Notes: generated by a model not told the origin, from the sequence alone. DNA of 64,000 nucleotides from Rhizobium sp. Leaf453 (GCF_001425605.1 NZ_LMRG01000026.1:124001-188000); one strand, 5' to 3'. Positions 42,984-52,290 are shown, counted from the stretch's first letter. Numbers and translations: made by a program.

Positions 42984-43961
42984 TCAGGGAATCAGCAATG
43001 TTGTTCCGCTCGTTTTTCTTGCTTCGAGATCCGCATGCGCCTGACTTGCATCGGCAAGCGCATAGGTCTGGTTGATATTGATACGCACTTTGTTGCTTTG
43101 CACAATATCAAACAGGGAGTTTGCACATGCCTCAAGCGCGGGGCGGGTCGCAACGTAAGCGAAAAGCGTCGGTCGCGTGGCAAACAACGAGCCTTTCTGC
43201 GCGAGGATACCGATATTGACGCCCTCGACCGGCCCGGACGAATTGCCGAAGCTGACCCAGAGCCCGCGCGGCTTGATGCAGTCGAGCGAAGCCGGATAAG
43301 TGTCCTTGCCGACGGAATCGTAGACGACATCAACGCCCTTGCCATGGGTGATTTCCTTCACCTGGGCGACGAAATTGTCGGTACGGTAATTGATGACGTG
43401 GTCATAGCCATGGGCAAGCGCCAAGTTGATCTTGTCCTGCGAGCCGGCCGTGCCGATGACGGTCGCGCCGAGCGCCTTCGCCCACTGCCCCGCGATCAAT
43501 CCCACGCCGCCGGCGGCGGCATGAAACAGGATGGTTGTCTCCGGCCCGACCTTGTAGGTCTGGTTGAGCAGATACTGCGCCGTCATGCCTTTGAGCATCA
43601 TCGCCGCTGCCGTTTCCAGCGTGATGCCATCCGGCACCTTGACCAGTTGCGAGACCTCGATATTGCGCTCGCTGGAATAAGCGCCATCCGAGGAGGCATA
43701 GGCAACGCGGTCGCCCACGGCAAACGTGCTGACATTGTCGCCGACAGCGGTGACGATGCCGGCACCTTCCTTGCCCGGAATGAATGGAAGCCCTTCAGCC
43801 GATTTATAGAGACCGGTGCGGAAATAGACGTCGATGAAGTTCACGCCGATCGCCACCTGGCGAATCTGGACTTCACCCGGGCCGGGAGCGGAAAGCGTCA
43901 CGCCCTCGATCTTCAGAACCTCGGGTCCGCCGAGCGAACGCACCATGATGGCCTGTGCCAT
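42984..43961 (-). CDS. NAD(P)H:quinone oxidoreductase (zeta-crystallin type)
   Basis: A 325-residue medium-chain dehydrogenase/reductase without the zinc ligands of alcohol dehydrogenases. The Rossmann motif LFHAAAGGVGLIAGQWAKAL and the early GVNFIDVYFRTGLY match QOR (quinone reductase) enzymes, which reduce quinones with NADPH. The gene is ten nt after pcs on the same strand, which suggests weak coupling but no common pathway. No signal peptide. Length is normal. Confidence 0.9.
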   Translation of the reverse strand: MAQAIMVRSLGGPEVLKIEGVTLSAPGPGEVQIRQVAIGVNFIDVYFRTGLYKSAEGLPFIPGKEGAGIVTAVGDNVSTFAVGDRVAYASSDGAYSSERNIEVSQLVKVPDGITLETAAAMMLKGMTAQYLLNQTYKVGPETTILFHAAAGGVGLIAGQWAKALGATVIGTAGSQDKINLALAHGYDHVINYRTDNFVAQVKEITHGKGVDVVYDSVGKDTYPASLDCIKPRGLWVSFGNSSGPVEGVNIGILAQKGSLFATRPTLFAYVATRPALEACANSLFDIVQSNKVRININQTYALADASQAHADLEARKTSGTTLLIP

Positions 43962-43970
43962 TAAACCTCC

Positions 43971-44696
43971 TTAGCCCCGTCCAAGCCGGGGGAACAACTG
44001 CAGGACGAAGCCGATAACGTAGAGATAGATGCCCGTGCCGACCACGCCGGCGACCACCCAGGCAGGCGTATTGAAATGCAGCAGCAGCGCGTAACCGCCG
44101 AGGACGGACCAGATTGCAAAGACGATGAGATTCAGTGGTCGCAGCCGCTGGACACGCACCGGATGCAGGAAATTGATCGGCATGAAGGTGAGCACGACCG
44201 AGACGAAAACGACGATCGAAGCCGTCAATTCGCTGGCGTCGATGACAAACAGGGTGAAGACCACCATGTTCCAGACGACGGGGAAACCGGAGAAGAAATA
44301 CTCATCCGTCTTCATGCCCATATCGGCATAATAGATCGCACTCGAAACGACGATCGCGCCAGCCGCGACGAACGACCAGGGCTGACCGATCATCTCGCTC
44401 TGGTAGAGCGCGAAGGCCGGCATGATTACATACGTCACATAGTCGATGACATTGTCGAGCGTCTCGCCCGACCAGTTTGGCAGAACTTCCTTGACCCGGA
44501 CCTTGCGGGCAATCGGACCATCGATCCCGTCAACGAGAAGAGCAAGACCGAGCCACCAGAACATGTCGACGAAGCGATGTTCAGCCGCCGCCACGATGCC
44601 GAGAAATGCGAGAAATGAACCGGACGCAGTCAGAATATGGACGGAAAAGGCGCGGATTTCCGCGTAGGGCACGCGCTTGTAATTGAAAAACTTCAT
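43971..44696 (-). CDS. pcs: phosphatidylcholine synthase
   Basis: 241 residues from the ATG at 44696 (MKFFNYKRVPYAEIRAFSVH), which is the standard length of rhizobial Pcs. The enzyme condenses CDP-diacylglycerol with choline in the inner membrane. The CDP-alcohol phosphotransferase motif is present as DGIDGPIARK followed by LDNVIDY. About eight hydrophobic segments follow. A much longer upstream in-frame reading exists but is not hydrophobic and has no family support. Its presence supports a Rhizobiales host. Confidence 0.95.
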   Translation of the reverse strand: MKFFNYKRVPYAEIRAFSVHILTASGSFLAFLGIVAAAEHRFVDMFWWLGLALLVDGIDGPIARKVRVKEVLPNWSGETLDNVIDYVTYVIMPAFALYQSEMIGQPWSFVAAGAIVVSSAIYYADMGMKTDEYFFSGFPVVWNMVVFTLFVIDASELTASIVVFVSVVLTFMPINFLHPVRVQRLRPLNLIVFAIWSVLGGYALLLHFNTPAWVVAGVVGTGIYLYVIGFVLQLFPRLGRG

Positions 44697-44980
44697 CGGC
44701 AGACGCACCCTGTCCTTACCCTGCGCTTTCTCCCGAAGCATGCTGAACCAGCCGCTGCAGCGGCCCACGCTTCCGTACCCGCCTTGCTGCGCGGTGTTGG
44801 CGGTAATATGCACCCTTTCCCGTTGGCTGCCAGCAAAAATCACATGCATGCCGAAAAGCGCGGCAATCATCTGTGGACCCGTGACGCTGGTCTGCGCCAT
44901 TTCATCCCATTCCCTTCGCGACACGTGACAGGTATGAAAGAGCAATGCCATACGCCATGCATGCACAGGGACCGGACGTG

Positions 44981-46183
44981 ATGGGACACTATGAAATAGC
45001 CGTTGTCGGTGCCGGGTTGGCCGGATCTCTGGCAGCCCTAGCGTTTGCCGATGCTGGGCGCACCGTCATTCTGATCGCGCCCGCCGTAGGTCGCGCCGAC
45101 GGACGCACGACCGCGCTGATGGATCAATCGCTTGAGCTTGTCCGCAAGCTCGGTCTTTGGAACGATATTGCGCCGTCCGTAGCGCCGCTCGCCAGTATGC
45201 GTATTATCGACGGCACCGATCGTCTCCTGCGCGCACCGACCGTCACGTTTCATGCCGCCGAAGTTGGCCTTGACGCATTCGGCTACAACATTCCGAATGC
45301 GCCCTTCCTGGCTCTTCTGGATCGGGCAATGGAAAGCCGGCCATCGCTGAAACGTGTGACAGCCAGCCTCTCGGAGATCAACTTTGCCGAAGAACGGGCA
45401 ACTCTTGTGCTCGACGACGGAAACACCATGACCGCCGACCTCGTGGTCGGCGCCGATGGGCGGAAGTCCGCCGTCCGACAGGCAGCCGGTATCGACGTGC
45501 GCAACTGGTCCTATCCGCAAAGCGCGGTTGTGCTGAACTTCGCGCATCAGGTGCCTCACCAGAACATATCCACCGAGTTTCACACGCCGGACGGCCCATT
45601 CACGCAGGTTCCCCTGCCAGGCGGCCGTTCCAGCCTCGTCTGGGTACAAAAGCCCGAAGCGGCCGCGGCAACGGTGGCACTGTCGCTGGATGCACTTTCA
45701 TCGGCGGTCGAGCGTCGGATGCAGTCGATTCTCGGCAAGATCACGGTGGATGGCCCCGCGCAATCATTTCCCCTCTCAGGCATGTCAGCCAAGGCTTTCG
45801 GCCGGGGCCGCACGATCCTGATCGGCGAAGCTGCCCATGCCTTCCCGCCGATCGGCGCCCAGGGGCTGAATCTCAGCCTGCGGGACATCATGGCAGCCAT
45901 TTCGCTTCTCGGCGCAGCGCCTGTTTCCGCCGATTTCGGACAACGGTACGACCGCAAGCGGCGAGCCGATATTCTGACCCGCACCGTCAGCGTGGATCTG
46001 CTCAATCGCTCGCTTCTGTCCGATTTCCTGCCGGTGCAGATGTTGCGGGCCGCCGGCCTGCAGGCGCTTGCCAGCGTTCCGCCTCTGCGCAATTTCATGA
46101 TGCATGAAGGGCTGAACCCCGGCAGCGCTTTGAAGTCGCTGAGCAAAAGCTTACGGGAAAAGATCGGGCGGCAGCGCGCCTGA
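44981..46183 (+). CDS. UbiH/UbiF/COQ6-family FAD-dependent hydroxylase (ubiquinone biosynthesis)
   Basis: About 400 residues from MGHYEIAVVGAGLAGSLAA, with the FAD dinucleotide fold GAGLAG, a GADGRKSAVRQ box near the middle, and the C-terminal GRTILIGEAAHAFPPIGAQG motif that binds the FAD pyrophosphate. The family hydroxylates the ubiquinone ring; alphaproteobacteria use UbiL/UbiM-type relatives, and which ring position is acted on cannot be read here. Two earlier ATGs (44945, 44957) exist and are slightly less likely. Divergent from pcs, and the end overlaps the AEC transporter by 33 nt. Confidence 0.88.
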   Translation: MGHYEIAVVGAGLAGSLAALAFADAGRTVILIAPAVGRADGRTTALMDQSLELVRKLGLWNDIAPSVAPLASMRIIDGTDRLLRAPTVTFHAAEVGLDAFGYNIPNAPFLALLDRAMESRPSLKRVTASLSEINFAEERATLVLDDGNTMTADLVVGADGRKSAVRQAAGIDVRNWSYPQSAVVLNFAHQVPHQNISTEFHTPDGPFTQVPLPGGRSSLVWVQKPEAAAATVALSLDALSSAVERRMQSILGKITVDGPAQSFPLSGMSAKAFGRGRTILIGEAAHAFPPIGAQGLNLSLRDIMAAISLLGAAPVSADFGQRYDRKRRADILTRTVSVDLLNRSLLSDFLPVQMLRAAGLQALASVPPLRNFMMHEGLNPGSALKSLSKSLREKIGRQRA

Positions 46184-47128
46184 ACTGATCAGATACAGCA
46201 GGATGGTAACTGTCGCGACCGACAGGACCGTGGTGATCAGGATCGTCGCCGATGCCCGCTCCTGCCAGACGCCGTACTGCTGCCCGATGACAAAGACGTT
46301 GGTGGCCGTCGGGAGAGACGCCAGAAGCACCGCCGTCTGCACCCAGACCGGCTCGAAATTTCCGACCAGACTCAATACCAGGTACATCAGAACCGGATGA
46401 AGGACGAGTTTTGCCGGGACAATGTAACCGATCTCGGCCGGAATCCGCTTGAGAGGGCGGAGCGCCAGCGTGACGCCCATGGCAAACAGCGCACAGGGAG
46501 CCGCGGCCTGCGCCAGATAGTCAATCAGCCTCTGGATCGGAACCGGCGGCTGGAATCCGACAGCCGCCGCCGCCACGCCGGCGACGGTCGACAAGATAAA
46601 CGGATGCAGCACGATTTTTCGCCCTATGCTGACGACAAGCCGGCCCGGTGAACGTTTCTCGCCGCCCGCAAGCGCCATCATCGCTGGCGCGACCATGAAG
46701 TGCAGCACGTTTTCAAAGCAGAAGATCAGTGCCACCGGCACCGCCGCTGGTTCGCCAAGCGCCAGAAGCGCAAGGCCAGGCCCCATATAGCCGATATTGC
46801 CATAGGCGCCGGCGAGCCCCTGCACAGTCGACTCGGCCAATGAATTCCGGCGAATGACATAGCCGGCTGCGAAAACGAGACCGAAGATCGTGTAGGTTAC
46901 GCCCATTGAAGTGAAGACGAAATCAAATCGGGTCAGTTGCTCGATCGGCGTCTTCGATACCAGTTTGAAGAACAAGGCCGGCAGGGCGAGGTAGATGATG
47001 AAGGTATTGAGCCAGCCCATCGCATCGCCGGCGCCCTCGCCGGCCGCGTGCGGCCTCAGCCGGGCCGTCAGGTAACCGAGGAAGATCAGGCCGAAGAACG
47101 GCAGCACCAATCCGGATATTTCAGCCAT
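46151..47128 (-). CDS. AEC-family (auxin efflux carrier-like) transporter
   Basis: A 325-residue inner-membrane protein with ten predicted helices in two five-helix bundles, typical of the AEC family (GLVLPFFGLIFLGYLTAR at the start, NVFVIGQQYGVWQERAS in the second half). Relatives export or import small organic acids; the substrate here is unknown. The 3' end overlaps the hydroxylase convergently by 33 nt. No truncation is seen. Confidence 0.88.
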   Translation of the reverse strand: MAEISGLVLPFFGLIFLGYLTARLRPHAAGEGAGDAMGWLNTFIIYLALPALFFKLVSKTPIEQLTRFDFVFTSMGVTYTIFGLVFAAGYVIRRNSLAESTVQGLAGAYGNIGYMGPGLALLALGEPAAVPVALIFCFENVLHFMVAPAMMALAGGEKRSPGRLVVSIGRKIVLHPFILSTVAGVAAAAVGFQPPVPIQRLIDYLAQAAAPCALFAMGVTLALRPLKRIPAEIGYIVPAKLVLHPVLMYLVLSLVGNFEPVWVQTAVLLASLPTATNVFVIGQQYGVWQERASATILITTVLSVATVTILLYLISSGALPPDLFP

Positions 47129-47161
47129 TTTTTACGCGCGAGCCTCTGATGAAGCCCGTGC

Positions 47162-47911
47162 TTAACCGATTTGCATCAGCACGGGAAAGGTTTCCTGAAA
47201 CCAGATCGCCATTGAACTGATGAAACCGAAGACGAAAGCGAGCCCGGCCAACACCAGAAAAACGCCCATCAGCTTTTCCACAAGGCCAAGATGACGTCGG
47301 AAACGGGACAGGAAGGCCATGAAGGCGCCGGAGAAACCGGCTGCGATCCAGAAGGGGATGGCGAGCCCCAGCGAATAGACCGCAAGCAGCAGAGCGCCAT
47401 CGGTCACGGTATCGCGGGCTGCCGCGACGCCGAGGATCGTGCCGAGCACCGGGCCGATGCAGGGCGTCCAGCCGAAGGCAAAGGCAAGGCCCATGATGTA
47501 GGCGCCCGAAAGCGTCGCCGGCTTGCCGCCGCCCTGGAACCGCGCTTCGCGGCCGAGAATGCCGATCCGGAAGACGCCAAGGAAATGCAGCCCCATGATG
47601 ATGATGATGATGCCGCCGACGCGGGAGAGAATGTCGATATGCTGGCGCAGCACCAGTCCGATGGACGACGCACCCGCCCCCAGCGCTACGAAGACCGTGG
47701 CGAAACCAAGCGTGAAGAAAAAGGCCGCTCCAAAAACTGCGCGGCGCGTTCCCGCCACAGCAACCTGAGCCTCGCCGCCCCGAAACTGATCGACCGAGAT
47801 ACCCGCCATGTAACAAAGATAGGGCGGCACAAGTGGCAAAACGCAGGGCGACAGGAACGACAAGGCACCGGCCAGGACAGCGGTCCAGATGGAAATATCA
47901 GCGATCGACAC
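47162..47911 (-). CDS. ccdA: cytochrome c biogenesis protein CcdA
   Basis: About 249 residues from a GTG at 47911 (SIADISIWTAVLAGALSFLS), the usual CcdA N-terminus. The conserved cysteine pair lies in FLSPCVLPLVPPYLCYMAG and GWTPCIGPVLG, and there are six to seven helices. CcdA passes reducing electrons from thioredoxin across the membrane for cytochrome c and disulphide reduction. An ATG 23 codons upstream also exists, but its N-terminal extension is atypical. Located downstream of tRNA-Lys in opposite orientation. Confidence 0.88.
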   Translation of the reverse strand: MSIADISIWTAVLAGALSFLSPCVLPLVPPYLCYMAGISVDQFRGGEAQVAVAGTRRAVFGAAFFFTLGFATVFVALGAGASSIGLVLRQHIDILSRVGGIIIIIMGLHFLGVFRIGILGREARFQGGGKPATLSGAYIMGLAFAFGWTPCIGPVLGTILGVAAARDTVTDGALLLAVYSLGLAIPFWIAAGFSGAFMAFLSRFRRHLGLVEKLMGVFLVLAGLAFVFGFISSMAIWFQETFPVLMQIG

Positions 47912-48102
47912 CCGTTCAAAACTCCAGCTTGCACCAAGCCGCGTCGTCTTAGCGCCGATGTATCCGCCGATACCAATCACCTTTTGGCGATCATCACGTC
48001 AATCGCTGAATTTCTGTTTTCATCCGATTTTTGGGTTGACCGGAACGAAACCACTGTGCATATGTCCGCCCACTTCCGCCGGGCAAGATTACCCGGTTCT
48101 GG

Positions 48103-48178
48103 GAGAGCGTAGCTCAGCCGGTAGAGCAACTGACTTTTAATCAGTAGGTCCAGGGTTCGAATCCCTGCGCTCTCACCA
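48103..48178 (+). tRNA. tRNA-Lys(UUU)
   Basis: A 76-nt cloverleaf: acceptor GAGAGCG pairs with CGCTCTC, the D-arm contains AGCTCAGCCGGTAGAGC, the anticodon stem CTGA is around loop CTTTTAA (anticodon TTT), and the T-arm holds GGTTCGAATCC. The CCA end is encoded. Confidence 0.98.
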
Positions 48179-48189
48179 CATAACTTCTG

Positions 48190-48420
48190 TCCATACCTAG
48201 ACATAGGTAGCATTTCGTACCTAAGACATGGGTGACAACCTCGTGCCGAACGGATTATCGACGGCTTGCAAAGTCTCCTCCGCCGGATCGATATATCCGA
48301 GATCATATCGTGCAAGAGGCTAAAGGGCCAAATACGTCAGCCGCGTCCTTGAGGCCGAGTTTCTGCCTCACCAGAACGACGTTTGATCTTCTTTCGGCGA
48401 ATGCAAAGCCTTCCGCAGCC
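48190..48420 (-). mobile_element. IS481-family transposase 3' remnant
   Basis: Minus-strand fragments of the C-terminus of an IS481-type transposase: CGRLCIRRKKI near 48385-48420, then (frame broken) RQKLGLKDAADVF and YDLGYIDPAEETLQAVD, NPFGTRLSPMS and a stop at about 48225. The last stretch is the characteristic end of this family. At least one frameshift is present and the 5' two-thirds are missing. It lies between tRNA-Lys and the ABC-2 permease, directly abutting the permease stop. Confidence 0.8.
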
Positions 48421-49193
48421 TAGATCCTGTCTTCCCGCAGCGACCGCGACATCGTGAACAGCGTCAGCCCAATCATCACCAGGGCGATGGCGAATTCGAT
48501 GACATAGGTCTTGTCGAGGCCGGTGGCCGTGTATTCCGGATAAATGGCAGTGCGGAACCACATTGTGACATGCGACAGCGGATTCCAAAGGAGAATGTCG
48601 CTGTAGGGGCGCGGCATCATATCCGGCAGGAAGAGGACGCCCGACATCATGAAAATCGGCCGATTGAGAAGCGTGAAAATCTTCTCGTAAAGCGGAAAAT
48701 CGTTGAAAAGGGCGACATTGGCCATGCCGACGCCGACACCCAGCATGGATGCGAGCATAACCACGAGCACTGCATTTCCTGCATCCAGTTGACCCAAACG
48801 CTGAGGTTCGGACGTGCAGATCGCAAAAACCACGATCATCACCAGAACCGAGGTGACCAGTTGAAGGATGTAACGGCCAACCACTGCATCAAAGGGGGAA
48901 ACGACCGGATAGGAGAACAGGTTCTTGTTCGCCCGGATCGCGCTCGAGACAAATGAGGACATCTGCTGGTAGACAGAAAACGGAAGATATCCCGAAGCGA
49001 AGAACAGCGAAAAGTCCGTTCCCAGGGCCGGTGTCCTTGCCAGCGTCTGATAGATCGTCGTCATCATCAGGACATGCGCGAGCGGATCGAGCAGCGCCCA
49101 GATGTAGCCCCCCGGCTTACTGCCGTAGCGGGCGGCTGTTTCTCGAATCACAAGTGCTGCACTAACGCGGGCATGCTGTATGAACCAGTACAA
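48420..49193 (-). CDS. ABC-2 type polysaccharide export permease (KpsM-like), orphan
   Basis: A 257-residue membrane protein with six helices and the ABC-2 pattern of capsule/LPS exporters (RYGSKPGGYIWALLDPLAH, YLPFSVYQQMSSF, LLWNPLSHVTMWFRTAI). It would export polysaccharide across the inner membrane with a KpsT ATPase, but none is adjacent. The stop codon directly borders the IS481 remnant, so the neighbouring ATPase gene may have been lost. Function alone is uncertain; a chromosomal partner elsewhere is possible. Confidence 0.88.
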   Translation of the reverse strand: MYWFIQHARVSAALVIRETAARYGSKPGGYIWALLDPLAHVLMMTTIYQTLARTPALGTDFSLFFASGYLPFSVYQQMSSFVSSAIRANKNLFSYPVVSPFDAVVGRYILQLVTSVLVMIVVFAICTSEPQRLGQLDAGNAVLVVMLASMLGVGVGMANVALFNDFPLYEKIFTLLNRPIFMMSGVLFLPDMMPRPYSDILLWNPLSHVTMWFRTAIYPEYTATGLDKTYVIEFAIALVMIGLTLFTMSRSLREDRI

Positions 49194-49388
49194 TCAAACT
49201 CTCCCCGCGCAACACCGTGCAACCGACAGCCGAATCCTAACGCGCGCAGCCTTCCGCAGGCTTGAAACCAAGATTGTGGCAAATTTCGAACGCCATTAGC
49301 AAATTCGCGACGAACTGGAAATCGCGAAGTGGCGATGTCGCGCATTCGCCTCCGTTCGGGGCGTATAGCCGAATCCGCGTCGGCAGGC

Positions 49389-50366
49389 TCACGTTGTCCG
49401 GCTGTGACCTACGCGCAGTTTCAAGGGGCTTTGGCCATAGTGATTTTTGAAGGCACGCGAAAAGGACGACAGACTGTCGAAGCCGCAGCGAAGAGCGATG
49501 TCACGCATGGTCAGGCGGGTATCGCTGACCATGCGGTGTGCCGCCTGCAGGCGCAGCCGCAGATAATAGATGCCGGGGCTGATCCCCAGGGTCTTGGCAA
49601 AGCGCATTTCGAGCCGGCGCTGCGACTGGCCCGCCCGCACCGCAAGAGCAGCAATCGAAAGTGGCCGGTCGAGTGTCCGCTCCATCAGGCGGATAGCCCG
49701 CGCCAGATCCGGATCCAGTGTTTCCACACGCCCAAGTGACACAAGCGGCTGTGCATCCGTTGCGGCATGTGTTTCGTCATAAACAAAGATACTGGCGACA
49801 TCCAGCGCGATTGTGGAGCCGAATCGCTGCCGGATCATGTGCAGCATCATGTCGAATGTTGGAGACGCGCCACCGGAGGTCCAGAATTTTCCGTCGGTGA
49901 CAAACCGGTCCGCCCGCACCGAAACGTCCGGAAATGCCATTGCGAAATCTTCGAGCTCCTCCCAATGCGCCGTCGCGGTGCGACCATTGACGAGGCCTGA
50001 ACGCGCCAGAAGCCAGCAACCCGATTCGATACCGGCCACAACGGCAAAATTGCGCGCTGCGGCCTGTAGGCTGGCAGTGAAGGCCTTGCCGGCGTAACGC
50101 TCCAGATTGAAGCCGCCGATGACAAGCAGGAAATCGCCCCCCTCCCGCGCGGAGAATGTTCCATCGACGGCAATGGAGAGTCCACAAGTCAAGGGAACAG
50201 CCTGACCGTCTGGGGACCGGATCGTCCAGCGGAACAACGTTCTCCCAGCCACGCGGTTGGCGGCGCGCATGGGATCGAGCACGGAGGCCAGCGACATGAT
50301 CGATGATTCCGGCAAAACAACAATAACGACATCGACCGGCGCGTCCGCACTCAACTTCGTTGGCAT
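49389..50366 (-). CDS. GlxA-family AraC-type transcriptional regulator
   Basis: About 325 residues from MPTKLSADAPVDVVIVVLPE. The N-terminal DJ-1/PfpI-like amidotransferase fold includes GIESGCWLLARSGL, with a Cys at the nucleophile-elbow position. The C-terminal AraC domain has two helix-turn-helices (IAALAVRAGQSQRRLEMRF and IALRCGFDSLSSFSRAF). Rhizobial relatives respond to glycine-betaine/carnitine or related amines. Two longer in-frame starts are less typical. It stands between the ABC-2 permease and the possible small RNA region. Confidence 0.88.
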   Translation of the reverse strand: MPTKLSADAPVDVVIVVLPESSIMSLASVLDPMRAANRVAGRTLFRWTIRSPDGQAVPLTCGLSIAVDGTFSAREGGDFLLVIGGFNLERYAGKAFTASLQAAARNFAVVAGIESGCWLLARSGLVNGRTATAHWEELEDFAMAFPDVSVRADRFVTDGKFWTSGGASPTFDMMLHMIRQRFGSTIALDVASIFVYDETHAATDAQPLVSLGRVETLDPDLARAIRLMERTLDRPLSIAALAVRAGQSQRRLEMRFAKTLGISPGIYYLRLRLQAAHRMVSDTRLTMRDIALRCGFDSLSSFSRAFKNHYGQSPLKLRVGHSRTT

Positions 50367-50399
50367 TCGATATATGTCAAATTTCCTGCGCATCATGTC

Positions 50400-50546
50400 A
50401 AATCGTTTATCTTCGATCAGGCATGATGAGGCCGTAAGAGACCTCCCGTTCGCAGCGCTCATCTATCTGCGGATGTCTGGAAATTCCCCTAGCCGACCTT
50501 TACCGGACGGGCCGATTGGCAATCATGCCATCGGCCCGTTTTTTTA
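50400..50546 (+). ncRNA. candidate small RNA on the plus strand
   Basis: The interval between two minus-strand genes (start of the GlxA-type regulator and end of the MgtC-family gene) contains a strong plus-strand intrinsic terminator at 50509-50545. No plus-strand protein gene precedes it, so a short plus-strand transcript ending there is implied. The 5' part (about 50400-50508) includes CCTCCCG and TTCCCC, pyrimidine-rich single-stranded-looking patches seen in Hfq-dependent rhizobial sRNAs. The promoter is not obvious; the 5' end is a guess. Confidence 0.45.
50509..50545 (+). terminator. intrinsic terminator on the plus strand
   Basis: GGGCCGATTGGC, loop AATCAT, and GCCATCGGCCC form a long GC stem with a one-base bulge, followed by GTTTTTTT. 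The T-run lies only on the plus-strand side, so it terminates a rightward transcript, not the leftward MgtC-family gene. Confidence 0.85.
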
Positions 50547-51080
50547 GTCACCGGATTTGCCGTGCTTGTCCGCTTTCTTTGCCGTAAGGGTCTTCTGTTG
50601 CGGTGTTTTTCGCCAGAGTGCCTCCTGAGCCTTGGCGACGGCGTAAAGCACGGTCAATCCCGCAGCGAGAGCGAAAGCCGCTATCAGCCAGTGTCCGAAA
50701 CCGAGGGCAAGGCCGATTGCGCCGGCCAGCCACATTCCCGCCCCCGTTGTCAGGCCGCGAACCTGCCCACCCGACAGCACGATCGTACCAGCTGCAAGAA
50801 ATGCAACACCGGCCGTGACGGCTTCGACAACCCGAAGCGGGTCGATTCGTACCTGATCATCCGACAGTCCGGGCATATGTACGCTTTCGATCGAGATGAT
50901 GGCAAAGACCGCAGCAGCGAGGCTGATCAGGATATGGGTGCGCAGTCCGGCTGCCTTATCCTGCGCCTCTCGCTCGAAACCGATGAGCCCACCGAAAAAG
51001 ATTGCCCCGCAAAATCGCGCGACGATCACGGGATAGGGAATTTGCGTCGAGGGAAACATGTCGGCGAAAATCTGGTCCAT
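50544..51080 (-). CDS. MgtC/SapB family membrane protein
   Basis: A 178-residue inner-membrane protein with five helices. The MgtC/SapB signature GGLIGFEREAQDKAAGLRTH is near residue 30, and the helix pair AAGTIVLSGGQVRGLTTGAG follows. Homologues modulate P-type ATPases or ATP synthase under magnesium limitation; in rhizobia the role is uncertain. The tail is Lys-rich. The upstream region (51081-51330) is the likely place of its promoter. Confidence 0.9.
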   Translation of the reverse strand: MDQIFADMFPSTQIPYPVIVARFCGAIFFGGLIGFEREAQDKAAGLRTHILISLAAAVFAIISIESVHMPGLSDDQVRIDPLRVVEAVTAGVAFLAAGTIVLSGGQVRGLTTGAGMWLAGAIGLALGFGHWLIAAFALAAGLTVLYAVAKAQEALWRKTPQQKTLTAKKADKHGKSGD

Positions 51081-51330
51081 GCCCCCGAACGCAACAGGTG
51101 GAGCTTGGTTCCGTCATTTCTTTTCCCGCGTTTATTCATCGGCCCACGACTGGAACGAAAATGCGAACCCGGCGTTAGAGCAGCGATCTTAAAGGATTGA
51201 CGATCTTCGCGTCGGTGCGTGTTCCGTTTCACAGGCCCTTCGCAAATCGTTGTCATCCTGCCGTTGGATGTTCGTTTCAGCCCTGGAGACTGCCGTGCCC
51301 ACGCCAAGTTCCCCTATCTCAAATGCCCGC

Positions 51331-51441
51331 ATGTCAACGGCGGATATCGAATATCGGCAGTTCATGATCCGAGAATTGCTGGTCTGGCTGGTCGGCGTCC
51401 CGGTGCCAATCGCGGCCGTGATCGGCTTTTTCGTGCTCTGA
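51331..51441 (+). CDS. small hydrophobic protein (about 36 residues)
   Basis: MSTADIEYRQFMIRELLVWL leads into a single transmembrane helix (VGVPVPIAAVIGFFVL). Small proteins of this look occur near tRNA-Arg genes in rhizobia, to my recollection. A longer in-frame start at 51250 would add a non-hydrophobic leader. Evidence is limited to codon pattern and the hydrophobic segment. Confidence 0.4.
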   Translation: MSTADIEYRQFMIRELLVWLVGVPVPIAAVIGFFVL

Positions 51442-51469
51442 CGTGCCGCGTCGAAACTTCAGGAAGAAA

Positions 51470-51546
<77 letters not shown>

Positions 51547-51589
51547 GTTTGGCGGAGAACACGTCTCCGACATGCTGGTTTTCAGATGA

Positions 51590-51895
51590 TCAATGCGTCC
51601 AAGGCTGCGAGCGGGTGAAGCGGAAGTTGTCGCTGTAGGACACGTTCTTGCGGGTCGGCTCCTTCGGCGCGATGACCCGGTATTCGATACCGTTGCGCTC
51701 GGCATAGGCAACCGCCTGCTCCGCCGTCTCGAAGGTCAGCTTCACCTGCTGGCGGGTGTCTCCCGAACTCGTATAGCCCATGATCGGATCGATCGTGCGC
51801 GGCGTTTCCTGATCGAACTCCAGCACCCACAAATGCGTCTTGGCCTTACCAGACTGCATGGCGGTTTTTGCGGGTCGATAGATTTTCGCGGACAT
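51590..51895 (-). CDS. NDUFS4-like NADH dehydrogenase accessory subunit (ETC complex I subunit)
   Basis: About 101 residues from MSAKIYRPAKTAMQSGKAKT. The NDUFS4/ETC_C1_NDUFA4-type core is recognisable: HLWVLEFDQETPRTIDPIMGY, FETAEQAVAYAERNGIEYRV and the C-terminal SYSDNFRFTR. It associates with respiratory complex I in alphaproteobacteria. Longer in-frame starts upstream lie in unlikely sequence. It sits between the Arg and Pro tRNA genes, an arrangement common in Rhizobiaceae. Confidence 0.88.
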   Translation of the reverse strand: MSAKIYRPAKTAMQSGKAKTHLWVLEFDQETPRTIDPIMGYTSSGDTRQQVKLTFETAEQAVAYAERNGIEYRVIAPKEPTRKNVSYSDNFRFTRSQPWTH

Positions 51896-52128
51896 GTTTC
51901 GAGCGGGCTCCACAGGTTTTCGTTGCGGCGGCGCTGCGCCGTCGATTGCTGCGCATTGCCATAGCGCAGAATGGATTAAAACGGAATGACTTTCCGGCAT
52001 TTCCCGGCAATTTTGCGAATACGCCGTATTTCCGGCGACATGGCCATTCGTTCACCGGAAACAGCCATTCGGCACCGCCACGCCTTGCCTGCGGACGTCC
52101 AACAATTAATTTGAGGAGGGAAAATCAA

Positions 52129-52205
<77 letters not shown>

Positions 52206-52290
52206 TGACCTGTCGATGGCGGGGAGATACACGCTTCCCCCTGCCCCTGCAACAGCTAAATTGCACAATCCCTCCGATCTGCTTCAGGGG

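Noticed and set aside
44697-44966. 90-codon N-terminal extension of phosphatidylcholine synthase
   Set aside because: The known enzyme begins MKFFNYKRVPYAEIRAF and has about 241 residues; the extension is polar and cysteine-containing without family support.
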